A stretch of DNA of 64,000 nucleotides, taken from positions 743,082 to 807,081 of the forward strand of contig RHPI01000638.1 of the NCBI GenBank assembly GCA_009103225.1, read 5' to 3'. The translations under genes were made by a program, and so were the position numbers. This document shows positions 1-10,009 of this stretch, piece after piece. Positions within the stretch are counted from its first letter, which is position 1, and each line of letters opens with the position of its first letter. Below the pieces are notes generated by a model. It ran no database searches and was not told where the DNA came from. It saw only the letters and a program-made list of their open reading frames with translations. This DNA comes from Chlorokybus atmophyticus (lineage: Eukaryota; Streptophyta; Chlorokybophyceae; Chlorokybales; Chlorokybaceae).

Positions 1-34
<34 letters not shown>
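1..34. other. Poly-G run at contig start
   Basis: Thirty-four consecutive G open the window immediately before retrotransposon sequence. This looks like a contig-end or low-quality artefact, since another long G run at 34667-34680 also abuts an N. It means the 5' end of the retrotransposon, including its 5' LTR, is not available. Confidence 0.7.
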
Positions 35-35
<1 letters not shown>

Positions 36-85
36 GGACACATGCTTTTTCCCCACACAAGGGTCAACCTGCTCGTTCAGTCAAT

Positions 86-352
86 GTGGCATTGGCTACG
101 GCAGCCTGCCACAAGTGCGGAGGACAAGGACACTTTGCCAAGGAATGCAATCGCGCTATGGACACGCTCCGGTGCACCTTCTGCAACAAACAAGGGCATG
201 TGAAATGTGTGTGTTACACCAAGCGTTCAGAGCTTCGGCCTCAGCAGTTCAACAGAGGGGAGAATGCAGCTCGAGGGGGAGCGGTAAACAGAGGCAGAGG
301 TCGGGGGGGAAGCAGTGCGACATGGGGCAGCAGCACAAAGAGTGGAGCATGA
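86..352 (+). pseudogene. gag: gag nucleocapsid: two CCHC-like zinc knuckles
   Basis: The reading frame contains CHKCGGQGHFAKEC, a canonical CX2CX4HX4C knuckle, then CTFCNKQGHVKCVC, a second knuckle of the same spacing. An Arg/Gly-rich tail (AARGGAVNRGRGRGGSS) follows, typical of retroelement nucleocapsids that bind RNA. The capsid part would lie upstream of the contig start. A TGA ends the frame at 350-352; downstream frames continue the polyprotein only after shifts. Confidence 0.8.
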
Positions 353-449
353 TGGTCTGCGAAGGGAGCCGGAAGAATCCCGAGCAATGGTAGCACAACT
401 TTAGCTGCAACTGCGGGTCGACGAGCCCAAGTACTCTGGGTACGCAGCA

Positions 450-3113
450 ATGTGTGAATTAGTGAAGTGGGCGGCTACCATGGGCATGGAGGAAGAAACC
501 GAGGAGGGTGAGCAAGCAGAAGAGAAACCCACACCCCAACCTCCACCAGTTCAACAACCTGACTTGCCTCCACCCCAACGTCAGCCTCAACCTCGGCCAG
601 CGGCAACACCACCGTCACAGCCTCATCGATTGGCTCGCACACTCTCCGCCCAGACTCCAGGTGCCACCTGCGCAACGCATGCGAGTGGAGGAGGCAGTGC
701 TTTCGCTAGCAGAGGAAGCACATACCCTGTCATTTCCAGAAGCGGCACCAATCCCACCACTGGTACACGAGGCAGCTCACCTGTTAGAAGGAGCGGCACA
801 AGTGTTCGCAGGATGGGCAGAGGAATTACCTGTGTACCTGAGGCCAACAGTTGAGGAAGCACCCACAATGCCAAGGGGTACCGTGCGGTTCTTTCGAGAA
901 GAAATACGACGCTCGCTGATGCCTGAAGAAGCCCCAGTGTTCGCGCATTCTCGAGAATGGGTTCAATATGTCCTATGAGGACGAACACTGAGCAGCTGCA
1001 AGCGGCGAGAGTACCCGTACAACCTTCTGACCAGCTGCATTGGCTGCAGATGATCGTTAACGAGTTCACACTGCTGGACATACCCAGATGGGAGGCAGTG
1101 GAGGAGTGGGTCGCACGGTGGTTGACCGCAGCAGCAGGGGTGTTCGACGCTTTCCTGCGTGAGCCCGCACGACACATTTACGAGAGTGACAGAACGGCGG
1201 TGCCCGCAGCACGCGATTTTATCGCTTGAGCAGGTCCACGGAATACCGGTGCGCAGGTGGTCACCACAGAAATTGAGGAGCCTCGCGCGCGGGCGGAACA
1301 GATGCTGCACCTCACTCCACACTACGACACACTGCTGCTGCAGTATCTGGGGGGGGACCATCACCTACGAGCGCCGACAGCGAGTGCTGGAAGCAATGGC
1401 AGGCATACCCATGGCCACTCTCACCAGATATCAGCAGGCACGCAGACCAGGTCAGCCAGAGGTGGACAGGTTCATATGGGGGGCTGTGCTACTGCGTGAG
1501 GCTGCAGGGCGAGTGATGGCGGAAGAAGGCCGCAGCTACCAGCGAGAGCAAGGCTACCCGAGGGTCACGCCAGAGATGGCAGATGGCTACACGCGTTCCC
1601 ACGTCACCCACCAGCTATGACACAAAGGCTGGCACACATGGAACGCGAAGGACGACTTCACCCTCAGATCCTGCGGCGCATTTGGCAGGAGCTTTTCTTC
1701 TCCACTGCCCTGTTGGACCTGCCAGAGACAGTGCCACTTCATGATGAAGGTGACCTGGAGCACGAGACAAGGATCCAGTTGTCGGAGCTGGTGCTGCAGG
1801 TGGGCCAACAGCAGCCCAACATTGATGACACCGTCTCCTGGATCACGCGGCTCCACGGGTATGAAACCAGCAGCTTGAGCATCACGATTAATGGTATCAT
1901 CGGCACGGTGCAATACATATTGCTGAAGCCCATGCCACCAATCGCACTGTTCGGCATGGACTGGTGGAGGGCGTGGCTGGTCTGGCAAGCTACAAGGCGG
2001 ATGCGTACCACTATTGACTGGCACGCACGTGATCCCGAATGGAACACCTGGAACGGGTTGCGGACACCTTCAGCACCTCACCTGTATGCATTACGCATAC
2101 GTGCGCACGACGTGGCCTGGCGCGACGCTATGACAATGTGCTTGGGGAGGATATGTGACCGGACAGGACCGACACCAAGGATACAGCCACCGCACAAGAA
2201 CGGGCTGCAGCGGCTGTAATGCGGGTGCGTATGCCGGCTCATGACAATGAAGGACTGTTGCGATGGACCAGCATGCTGGTAGTGGAAACTGCACATGACC
2301 TCTATCGACAGAGAGAGACGTTTCCAGTACGGCCAACCTCACGAGTGGTACCTGCCCTCATGTTTGCCACTTCTAATGAAGCACAGGCAGAGAGAGAGCG
2401 ACTCACTGAGCGAGAAATTTGCATCGAGACGGCAGCCGCTCTACGAGAGCCGGGCGTATATGACATGGACATACGAGGAGGTATGCGCATGCGCTCAGAC
2501 AAGCCGTGGCCATAGCGCTTGCGAGCTCTGGTTGCTGACATAGTCCAATGCGAAAGCGCATTGTGGGTCATCCTTACTACCGGTGGGAGGAGTATCAATG
2601 GATGCTGGTCTTCACAGCCGCCATGCAGGTGGCCACTGATCGTGCCAGACGACGCTCATGGGGCTAACCCCGCTGCATCAGCAGAAGTTCAGCCGCCAAA
2701 GTCCATATGGCCTAGCACGCCAGCAGCAGAGGTACAACAGGGAGCAGTTCCGGCACCGCGACCTCCACGACCAGCACCACCACCACAACCAATCTGGGGG
2801 GTCCCATGGCTGCGACAAGCAACCCTACCTCCGCCAACAGCCATAATCATGACGCCTGAAGAACGCCTGGCACGCGATGAGGTATGCAGTCGTGGATGCT
2901 GGACAGTACACTGTATACATGCGGCATGCATTTCACGGCATGCGAGGGGGCGTCACCGCTGACAGACAGTTGCGGACACTATACTGGCTGAGGAATACTA
3001 ACTTCCCAGCACTAGACTTCGTCAACCAGACAGGGCCTCGGCACCCACACGGGCACATCTTACCATCAGAATGGCAAGTGGCGCTGGTGCAACAGGCAGC
3101 TGCAGAGGCGTGA
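450..3113 (+). pseudogene. Gag-pol linker region of the retrotransposon, mostly unrecognised
   Basis: About 2.7 kb of broken open frames separate the zinc knuckles from the recognisable protease. The first part (450-980) is Pro/Gln-rich. The frame 1617-2219 contains a stretch ending PPIALFGMDWW, reminiscent of the C-terminal ILGMDW segment of retroelement aspartic proteases, but no upstream catalytic DTG/DSG is visible. The frame 2877-3113 is unrecognised. Codon usage matches the flanking pol frames, so I read this as decayed polyprotein. It may hold an extra domain not identifiable by eye. Confidence 0.45.
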
Positions 3114-3116
3114 CAG

Positions 3117-3610
3117 ATGGAGCTCGACCTGGTGGCAGCAACACAGCAGCTACAACAGCAGGATCCCAGGCACTATCAAGGACGCCGCCGTGGGCAGCTC
3201 ATACCAACGCGCAGGAAGTATCGCTCGCCTGACGTAGCACTGGTGGACAAGCGTGCGGCACATGTCCTCGTAGACGGGTTCGCGCCAGCACATGGGTTGT
3301 TAGACACCCGGGCTCAACCAGCGATGTTGGGGGCACGCGCGGTACAGGCGCTGGGCATTACCGACGCTGATCTCGAGCCCTGCCCGTTTGTCATCAGGAC
3401 AGTGATGGGGGAGAAGAGCCGGGTGCGCGGTCAGACACGTAAGGAGCTGACAGTCATGATGGTCGGACTCGACATGAAGGAAAAGGCGCATCGCGTGGGC
3501 ACAATTCCTCGTGCCCGCAACTGACGGTTATGACGTCCTGCTTGGCACTGAAGCTATGATTTGGGCTGCCTGGTGAATGTGTGGACAGGCATGGCACATT
3601 TTAGACCGCA
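3117..3610 (+). pseudogene. pro: Retrotransposon aspartic protease
   Basis: The frame holds LLDTRAQPAML, matching the catalytic loop of retropepsins (normally DTGA or DSGA, here with Gly replaced by Arg). After a +1 frame change near 3510 comes FLVPATDGYDVLLGTEAM, the usual second hydrophobic strand of gypsy proteases. The Gly-to-Arg change in the active loop and the frameshift argue that the enzyme is dead in this copy. A low-complexity linker (3561-3983) joins it to the methyltransferase. Confidence 0.7.
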
Positions 3611-4046
3611 CAACACGTGGCATCAGTGTGCGCGTTTTCCACTGCAACTCTACCCACCTGGCAGCGCGAAAGCTAAAATGCTCGAAGCACGCCGAGAGAA
3701 ACGGCCAGCAATGTTCGAAGACACTGATGAGGTGGGGGCCTTGCCAGCTACAGGCAACGCGGCAGCAGCACCACGCACACGGCTAGTGATGATGGCATTG
3801 CTGGAGGAGGCTGAGCTGGCACCACACCCTGCCATTGAGGACATCATCGAGCACGCCACCGTGACGGTGGTACCACCACCTCCAGCACGCGAACACGCAC
3901 AACAGGCATTCAGATCGCGACGACAGTTAGCACTGCTGGCAGACGACGCGGCATCACGAACCTTCTTGCCAGGTCGCATTTAACCCACAGACGAACACCT
4001 GAACACCGGTGTGGTGCCCTTCACGCGAGAACGACGCGCATGAGGG

Positions 4047-5030
4047 TTGGTGGTGTTGGAGCTGTTCGGTGACATGTCCGGTGGGCTGGCGGCATTGCTG
4101 AACTGCGGCCTGCCGGTGCGCAAGTATTATTACTGTGATCCAAACGGGGCGGCACGCACGGCAGCCGCACATCACTGGCACCGGCTTCAGCAGTATCACC
4201 CGCTACAGCTGCCCGCATCGGCACTACAAGGAGCACTGAAGGCATTGTCCATGGGCATCCGCATGATCACCCCGGCACATCTCAAGGCTTTGGGGGGTGT
4301 TGACCTGGTCATCGCGGGTTGGGAGTGTCAAGGCCACTCACGTGCCGGGCTAGGTAAAGGCTTGAGTGACCCACGCTCAGGATTGTTCCGGGAGTTAGTG
4401 CGTGTGGTACGCGCTCTGCAACAGTTACAGCCTACACGCCCTGTGGCTTATGTACATGAGAATGTTCATTCAGCAAATGACACCCGCGCAACGGCTTGTG
4501 AGGACTATACTATGATCTGCATTGTGCTGGGCGCGCCAGTGTTTATGAACGCTGCCAGGCACGGCTCACATTGTTTACGTGCTAAATGGACCAACCTGGC
4601 CACGCGTGAGGAACTTTCTTGGATGCAGGCAGGGACATCGACCTCCACGGATAAAGGTGTCATGCCATCCTAGAACCAGAGCGGACCTCACTACCAATGA
4701 GACGAGATGATCAATGTCCTTTCTACAGTTGCAACTTCTGGGGTAAGCCACGTGCTGCTCTGCCTACCTTGGTGTCTTACCCTGGCTTATACGCTTTTCG
4801 TAACGGAGGGGCTGGCATGCTGTGGGATGAGCAATTGAGGCAGGCATCATGTGCTTTGGAGCGTGAACGTGCTATGGGCTTCTTATCAGGGGTTATGTCC
4901 ACCTCCACCCTTACCGATCAGCAATGCTGTGAGGTGCTTAGCCGTACCATGGATCAGAGCAGTATGACATGGTTATTGAACGCCGCATTTGTCTTGCAGG
5001 ATCGCCATCACCGCCGTCGAGGCGACACTG
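4047..5030 (+). pseudogene. Cytosine-5 DNA methyltransferase domain inside pol (between protease and RT)
   Basis: The frame starts with VLELFGDMSGGLAALL, motif I (AdoMet binding). It continues with DLVIAGWECQGHSRAG, motif IV with the catalytic Cys codon at 4326-4328, then GLSDPRSGLF, then AYVHENVHS, motif VI with Glu-Asn-Val, then LRAKWTNL, the motif VIII area. After one frame change (~4640-4697) follow RAALPTLVSYPGLYAFR and ERERAMGF, consistent with motif IX, and TMDQSSMTWLL, consistent with motif X. The order equals that of C5 methyltransferases; overall style recalls DNMT3-like enzymes with no large N-terminal part. The canonical Pro before the catalytic Cys is Glu here. Methyltransferase-bearing retrotransposons are known from dinoflagellates and charophyte algae; placement between protease and RT is read directly here. 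Confidence 0.85.
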
Positions 5031-5110
5031 CTGGGGGTGGTATACCAATGACAGCCTGCAGGATCCAGTCACGCTGAATGCACAGCTGGCAATTTTACCC
5101 GAGATGGAAG

Positions 5111-6125
5111 ATACATTGCACCTACCACCGATGAGCCAGTAAAGGTGGAAACAGGGAGGAGCATCGACGAGATTGCCACACCAGAACAGAGGAAGGAGCT
5201 CACAGAGCTGTTGGACAAATGGAGGTTGCGGTTTAGCTTCAGCATGAAAGAGCTCGGCAAGTGCAACTTCTATAAAATGTATATCAATTTGGAAACACAG
5301 TAACCCATCTTTCATAGACAGCACCGGCTGGCCAAGGTAGAAGAGGAGCTGGTGGAGAAGAGATGCAAGGCACTACTAGAAGCGAGGCTTATCGAAGATT
5401 CGATCTTTGACTTCGCAGCGGCCACCGCGATGCCTCTCAAGAAGAACTCGGACGGCAACTGGACAGAGAGAGGTATGTGTGGAAATTATCGGCCATTGAA
5501 TGGGCACACAAATCAGGACCGATACCCCATGTCGACACCGGACAATATATTCGACGACATCGAGGACTGCACCTATTTCTCCATCCTGTATATGAGGCAA
5601 GGCTACAATCACATTGAGATCAAGGATGCTGACAAGATGAAGACAGCATTTTGGGGAAACAGCCAACCATATCACTGGAAGGTTATGCCCTTTGGCTATA
5701 GAAATGCGCCAGCCAAGTTTTAAAGGGTGATGGACAGGGTGCTCAAAGGACTGACCTTCGCTGCTACATCAACGACATTTTTTGTGTTTAGCCGCACGCC
5801 AGAGGAGCACTTTCGACACATTGAACAGGTATTACAGCGGTTGAAGGAAGCAGGCATGAGCTGTCACGCTGACAAGTGCTAGTTCTTCACACCGTACCAT
5901 ACCTGGACAATTACATTGTACCCAACGGCGTGACAGTTCAGCAAGCCAAGGTTGACGCGCTACACAAGGTACCGGCACCCGTGGATTTCTCCACCTTACG
6001 CGCATTCTTAGGACTGGCTAACTATAACCAAAGATTCATCGAGGACTTTTCTAAAATTGCCAAGCCATTCAACGATGTACTGAAGAAGGCAGTGGGATGG
6101 GAGTGGCAGGTCGAACATCAATAGG
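5111..6125 (+). pseudogene. pol: Reverse transcriptase of the gypsy element
   Basis: Successive frames give the gypsy RT core: LVEKRCKALLEARLIEDS, MCGNYRPLNGHTNQDRYPM, YFSILYMRQGYNHIEIKD, HWKVMPFGYRNAPAKF, and the thumb/connection segment STLRAFLGLANYNQRFIEDF. The catalytic YxDD box reads Tyr-Ile-Asn-Asp at 5765-5776, so one of the two metal-binding Asp residues is replaced. In-frame stops at ~5301, 5721 and 5879 and a frame change between 5723 and 5765 confirm decay. Confidence 0.85.
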
Positions 6126-6600
6126 CCTTTGAACAACTCAAGCACAAGTTGGTGTCCGCACCAGTGCTGCGTAGGCTGGACCCCAACAAACCATTCGTAT
6201 TACACACACACTGGAGCCGGCTGGGATTGGGGGCAATACTGTGCCAACAGGGTGAAGACACAAAGGAATATGTCATCATTTAATCGCGAGCCGCAGCAAC
6301 AACGCAGCGGAAGCAAACTACAGCAGATACGAGGGTGAGTGCTTGGCAGCAGTATGGGCGATTGCATATTTTCGGCCATTGTTGTTCGGAAGAAGTTTCA
6401 AGTTGCTCACTGATCATCAGCCCATGAAGTGGCTGATGATCAGCCAGAAGCTCACTGGCAAGCATGCCAAATGGGCCCTCATGCTATAGAAATTTGATTT
6501 CAACATCGAGCACAAAGCCGGGGTTGCTAACATGGATGCTGACGGGCTCAGTCGCAATCCAAACCGGGAACAATGGGATCGTACAGGGGCGCGCCATGAC
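6126..6600 (+). pseudogene. pol: RNase H domain of the gypsy element
   Basis: The frames contain a degraded start of the domain (PNKPFVLHTHWSRLGLGAIL, where a DASxxGxGAxL-type strand is expected), ANYSRYEGECLAAVWAIAYF, LLTDHQPMKWLM and HKAGVANMDADGLSR, the standard order of Ty3/gypsy RNase H. The first catalytic Asp appears as His, and a stop near 6487 interrupts the domain. Confidence 0.8.
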
Positions 6601-6689
6601 CATGTTGCCGCTCTTAGGGCCTCAGTGGGGTTGGCCGAACCCGCCGCAACGAAAGTAGTCCAGCTAGACCCGGTGGACACAGACACGGT

Positions 6690-7420
6690 AACGATAACTG
6701 GACAGACCAGCAGGTCTTGCATTACCTAAAGACCGATGACATCCCGGAAGGTGTGACCGCCAAAGAGAAGGACCGCATCTGTCAGCGGGTGAGGCAATAC
6801 TCCTGGCACGACGGTAGCATATGGAGGAAGACACCAGCTGGATTACGGCATGTGCCAGCACCTCAAGAGCGCGAAGCTATTGCCACTACCTTGCATGAGG
6901 AGCTGGGCCATTTCGGGGTCAAATGTACCCTCAGCCTGGTGCAGGGCACTTACTGGTGGCGTGGCATGACTGCTACAGTGCAAAAGGTGGTGTCCACATG
7001 TACCATTTGTGACCGCATCAGGGCCAGCTTACCACCCTTAATGTGGAGTTGCATCCACTGCCCATTTAGGGGATGTTCTACCGGTGGAGCCTCGACATTG
7101 CCGGCGAGTTGTCAATATCAGCAAGGAAACACAGGTACATATTGGTCATGATAGAGCACTTTTCCAAATGGGTGGAGATTGTGCCACTTAGGACAAGAGC
7201 AGTCAGGGTGTGGCTAGTGCCTTCTTGGACAATGTGCTTAGTAGGTTTAGGGCGCAGAGGTCTTGACGGACCAGGGCTCTGAGTTTTAAGGGGCCTTTGA
7301 CGACTTACTCACCAAGACGTATATTAATCACTGTCGCACGTCCCGTGATCACCCACAAGCGGACGGGCTGGCCAAGCGCATGGTGTAGACCATTAAAAAA
7401 GCCATCAAGCCTTGCGCAAG
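6690..7420 (+). pseudogene. pol: Integrase zinc finger and catalytic core
   Basis: The N-terminal HHCC finger is seen in ELGHFGVKCTLSLVQGTYWW followed by CTICDRI. The core shows the first Asp in WSLDIAGEL (~7088-7115) and the second in LTDQGSEF (~7270). The third acidic residue sits in HPQADGLAKRMV, where the Glu normally found is Lys (codon 7374-7376), followed by an in-frame TAG. Loss of the DDE glutamate should abolish strand transfer. Confidence 0.8.
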
Positions 7421-7552
7421 TACTGCGTGCAGCATGATTAACATAATTGGGACAAGGCACTGCCTTGGCTGACGCTTGGGTATCGGTGCACGCGACAAGC
7501 GTCACTCAGAACCTTCAGCCCATACTTCTTGCTGTCTTGACGGGAACCGCTA

Positions 7553-8146
7553 TTGCCATACCGGGTCCGCCGCGCAGTAGGACAAGTGGTGAGCGTCGAC
7601 ACACCAGCCACCATACTGACAGCGCTTCGGGAGCGAATGAAGATGTTCAAACGGCTGATGCTTATGGCCATGGCCAACCTGCAGACAGCACAACACAGGG
7701 ATACTGCTCGATACGAGCATGTGCGCAGCAGGTTATATAAAAAGCATATTCGCAAGTTTCAGGAAGGCAATTACGTATATCGACAGAAGGTCACCCACAA
7801 CACCTTGAACACCAGCACCGGCACGAAGGTGTTCAAGATTCGCAAACTCCTACCTACCAGGGTCTTGGAGTTGGTAGACCACACTGGTGCCACCCTCAAG
7901 GATCACACAAAGCACAGTGCTCCCTGCCACCGTCCACATATGGAGGAGGAGGACGAGAACGAGAACTTAACCTTTCATCCCCTGCGTAGCCATCATTGCA
8001 AAGGGTGCGGAAGTGCCAACCAGGATGCAGATATGATGTTGTGCAATGCCTGCCAGGACGGATGGCACAAGCACTTTTTTATATGCCGCTACCCGACATC
8101 CCAGAGGGCAAGTGGTACTGCGATTGCAGCAATGGAGGACGAGTAG
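7553..8146 (+). pseudogene. Integrase C-terminal region fused to a PHD finger
   Basis: The frame carries a post-core helical region, then FQEGNYVYRQKV and KIRKLLPTRVLELVD, the SH3-like integrase C-terminal fold. At ~7996 begins CKGCGSANQDADMMLCNACQ, followed by DGWHKH; in the next frame comes PLPDIPEGKWYCDC. Together these form a PHD finger (Cys4-His-Cys3 type), with a one-base frame change in a run of T at ~8073-8079 and the Cys after the His not evident. PHD fingers usually read histone H3 tails; many gypsy integrases carry a chromodomain at this place, so a targeting role is inferred. Confidence 0.75.
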
Positions 8147-8199
8147 GGACCAGAGAGCTATCCAACCCGTGGAGGACCATTGGGTTTAACAAGGGGGGT

Positions 8200-8419
8200 A
8201 GCCTATTGACTCTCTTTTAGCCTGTTATGTGTGCAATTTTGAAGGCATAGCTCGGACTGTACAAAGATTAGTAGGAAACCTTGTATTATACTGAGTGCCA
8301 TCAGGCGCCACGGTGGTCTGTGACATTCACATGGGATGACAAGCAGTTTGTCAGTACAAAGTAACACTGTCCTAGAGAACTCCACGATACTATATGGCAC
8401 GAAGGTGTTAAGCACGACA
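8200..8419 (+). repeat. Direct repeat copy 1 (possible LTR or LTR part)
   Basis: This ~220 bp segment, beginning agcctattgactctctttta and ending in a GCACGACA motif, recurs at 9041-9254 with scattered substitutions and a few small deletions. The repeats bound 621 bp of unique DNA. A TG...CA core (TGACTC...ACGACA) can be drawn in both copies. They may be the ends of the element's 3' LTR region or the LTRs of a small non-autonomous element. Confidence 0.7.
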
Positions 8420-8756
8420 GCTGTCATGCGATGACATCTCGTAGCAGCGGAAAGCCTCAAGGATCTTACAACCAACCACAACTGCTAGGCATTTTAGCAT
8501 ACATCGACGGTAACGCCAATACCTCAAACATCACATGGTCGATGCATATGTGACGACCGTAGGATGACCAAACGCCACCGACATCAGGCGGCAGATCAAC
8601 CAGCAGCAGACGGCGGTGGGCGACAGGAACAGGGAGCTCGGCGGCGCAGCGGTATGGCAAGAGGTGCAAGCAACATCGAAAGGCTTTGGGCGGGAAGAAC
8701 AGCGGCGGACGTAACCGTCAACGCCGGGTTCGTTACCCTTGGCTTGCAGCTAGGCA

Positions 8757-8764
8757 TATATAAA
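8757..8764 (+). promoter_or_regulatory. TATA box candidate in the retroelement 3' region
   Basis: TATATAAA stands between the two direct repeats, in sequence with no open frame of note. A TATA box is expected in the U3 part of an LTR, so it supports this stretch being LTR-like. No start site can be set from sequence. Confidence 0.4.
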
Positions 8765-9040
8765 GCATGCATGCATGTGTAACAATTAGTGAACAGCAAG
8801 TGTTCAAGTGAAAGCGGAGTAACAAGTGTTTGCTGTGCATATGCTGGTTGCTTGCGTGTTCACGTGTGTGTACATCAGCATCGCTCGCATTGTATGCTTG
8901 GCTGCTTGTGCCATGCAATTGATCCCTTAGATGTGCAGTATACAGTACATGTGGTTTTGCTGCATGCACTTTGTAGCGGTGTGTTGTTCCTCCCTTGAGC
9001 AAATAGCATGCTGACACTCTAGCTGTTTGAGAGTGCGTTC

Positions 9041-9254
9041 AGCCTGTTGACTCTCTTTTTGCCCGTTATGTGTGCAATCTTGAAGGCATAGCTCGGACTG
9101 TACGGAGATCAGGGGAAGACCTTGTATTATACTGAGTGACATCAGGCGTGGTCTGTGACATCCACATGGGATGACGAGCAGTTTATCAGTACAAAGTAAC
9201 ACTGTCCTAGAGAACTCCACGATATAATATGGCACGAAGGTGTTACGCACGACA
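9041..9254 (+). repeat. Direct repeat copy 2
   Basis: This is the partner of 8200-8419 in the same orientation. Immediately after its end, sequence switches to a different dispersed repeat that begins ATGTGCTTTGCCG and is also found at 16154. The second unit may therefore be cut short by another insertion. Confidence 0.7.
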
Positions 9255-9840
9255 TGTGCTTTGCCGACTACGCGCCGATCACACCCGTGCTGGGCGGGTT
9301 GGAGGCCAATGAGGCCTTATGATAGATTGCATCAACACGAAGGCGATTAACGCTTCTCACCAGCCACTTGCACAACTGATTGCGGTTTCTTTACAGTACC
9401 CTTCCCACTCCAAACACGCGCACACACGCGCGCTGCTCACACACACACACACGTACTCGCACCCATCCACTCAAAAGCGTACTTCCGGTGCAGTTGATCT
9501 TGTGGTAGGGGCCTGCCCACATGCAAGCAGGCTTGTGCGTGAAGCGCACACTGAAGCCAAAAACGGCAAAAAGTGGACTGCGGGCCATACGCACTTACTG
9601 TGGCCACACATCAGTCACCTCGGACTTTACAACATGTGGCGCAAGTCCTTTGTGTCAGAATCAGAGTGCATGCGCGCGTGAGCACAACAGACAGTACTGG
9701 GCTGCATCAGAAACAACAGCTCTCTATTACAGTACATGCATGCAGTAGAAGGGCACCGCACACAGGCCCACATTCTTGTGCTGCAGCTTGCTAGATATAG
9801 CGATGCACTGCATGAGAGTGGTTTGAGTGCCAAGCGTGAA
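9255..9840 (+). repeat. Dispersed LINE-associated repeat, copy 1
   Basis: Blocks here match 16153-16700 in the same order and strand: the ATGTGCTTTGCCG start, a CACTTGCACAACTGA block, a block encoding AKNGKKW (AKKGNKW in the other copy) followed by a shared GGCCATACGCAC-like stretch, and a GGCTGCATCA block. At 16154 the repeat directly continues a LINE endonuclease fragment, so this copy is probably also LINE-derived. No intact frame remains. Confidence 0.55.
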
Positions 9841-10009
9841 TATTTATGCATGTATGCGGAGGGGAAATGGCATAGGCCATCCCTGCACGAATGCAGCAAC
9901 TTGGTGACTGTGTGGCGTATATGTGGTAGATGTGTGCATGTTGTGGGCATGTACTCTGTGCCAATAGCAGCACACTGTCTCTTTTGGCCATGGCTTCGGT
10001 CAGCAAATC

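Larger units (their letters stand above)
35..9254 (+). mobile_element. Ty3/gypsy-type LTR retrotransposon encoding a DNA methyltransferase and a PHD finger (5'-truncated, decayed)
   Basis: Conserved domains lie in gypsy order on the + strand: CCHC gag knuckles (~107-230), aspartic protease (~3240-3610), cytosine-5 methyltransferase (~4047-5030), reverse transcriptase (~5150-6120), RNase H (~6125-6560), integrase zinc finger and core (~6700-7420), integrase C-terminal region and PHD finger (~7550-8145), then non-coding 3' sequence with direct repeats. The reading frame is broken by many stops and shifts (for example near 3500, 4640, 5300, 5723, 5880, 6121, 6487 and 7281), so this copy is not expected to be active. 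RT before RNase H before integrase identifies Ty3/gypsy rather than copia. The 5' LTR lies beyond the window start. The right boundary is set where the second direct repeat ends. Confidence 0.85.

Noticed and set aside
4047-5030. A host DNA methyltransferase gene next to a retrotransposon
   Set aside because: The domain lies between protease and RT on the same strand, has no introns or host-type N-terminal domains, and shares the decay of the flanking pol frames.
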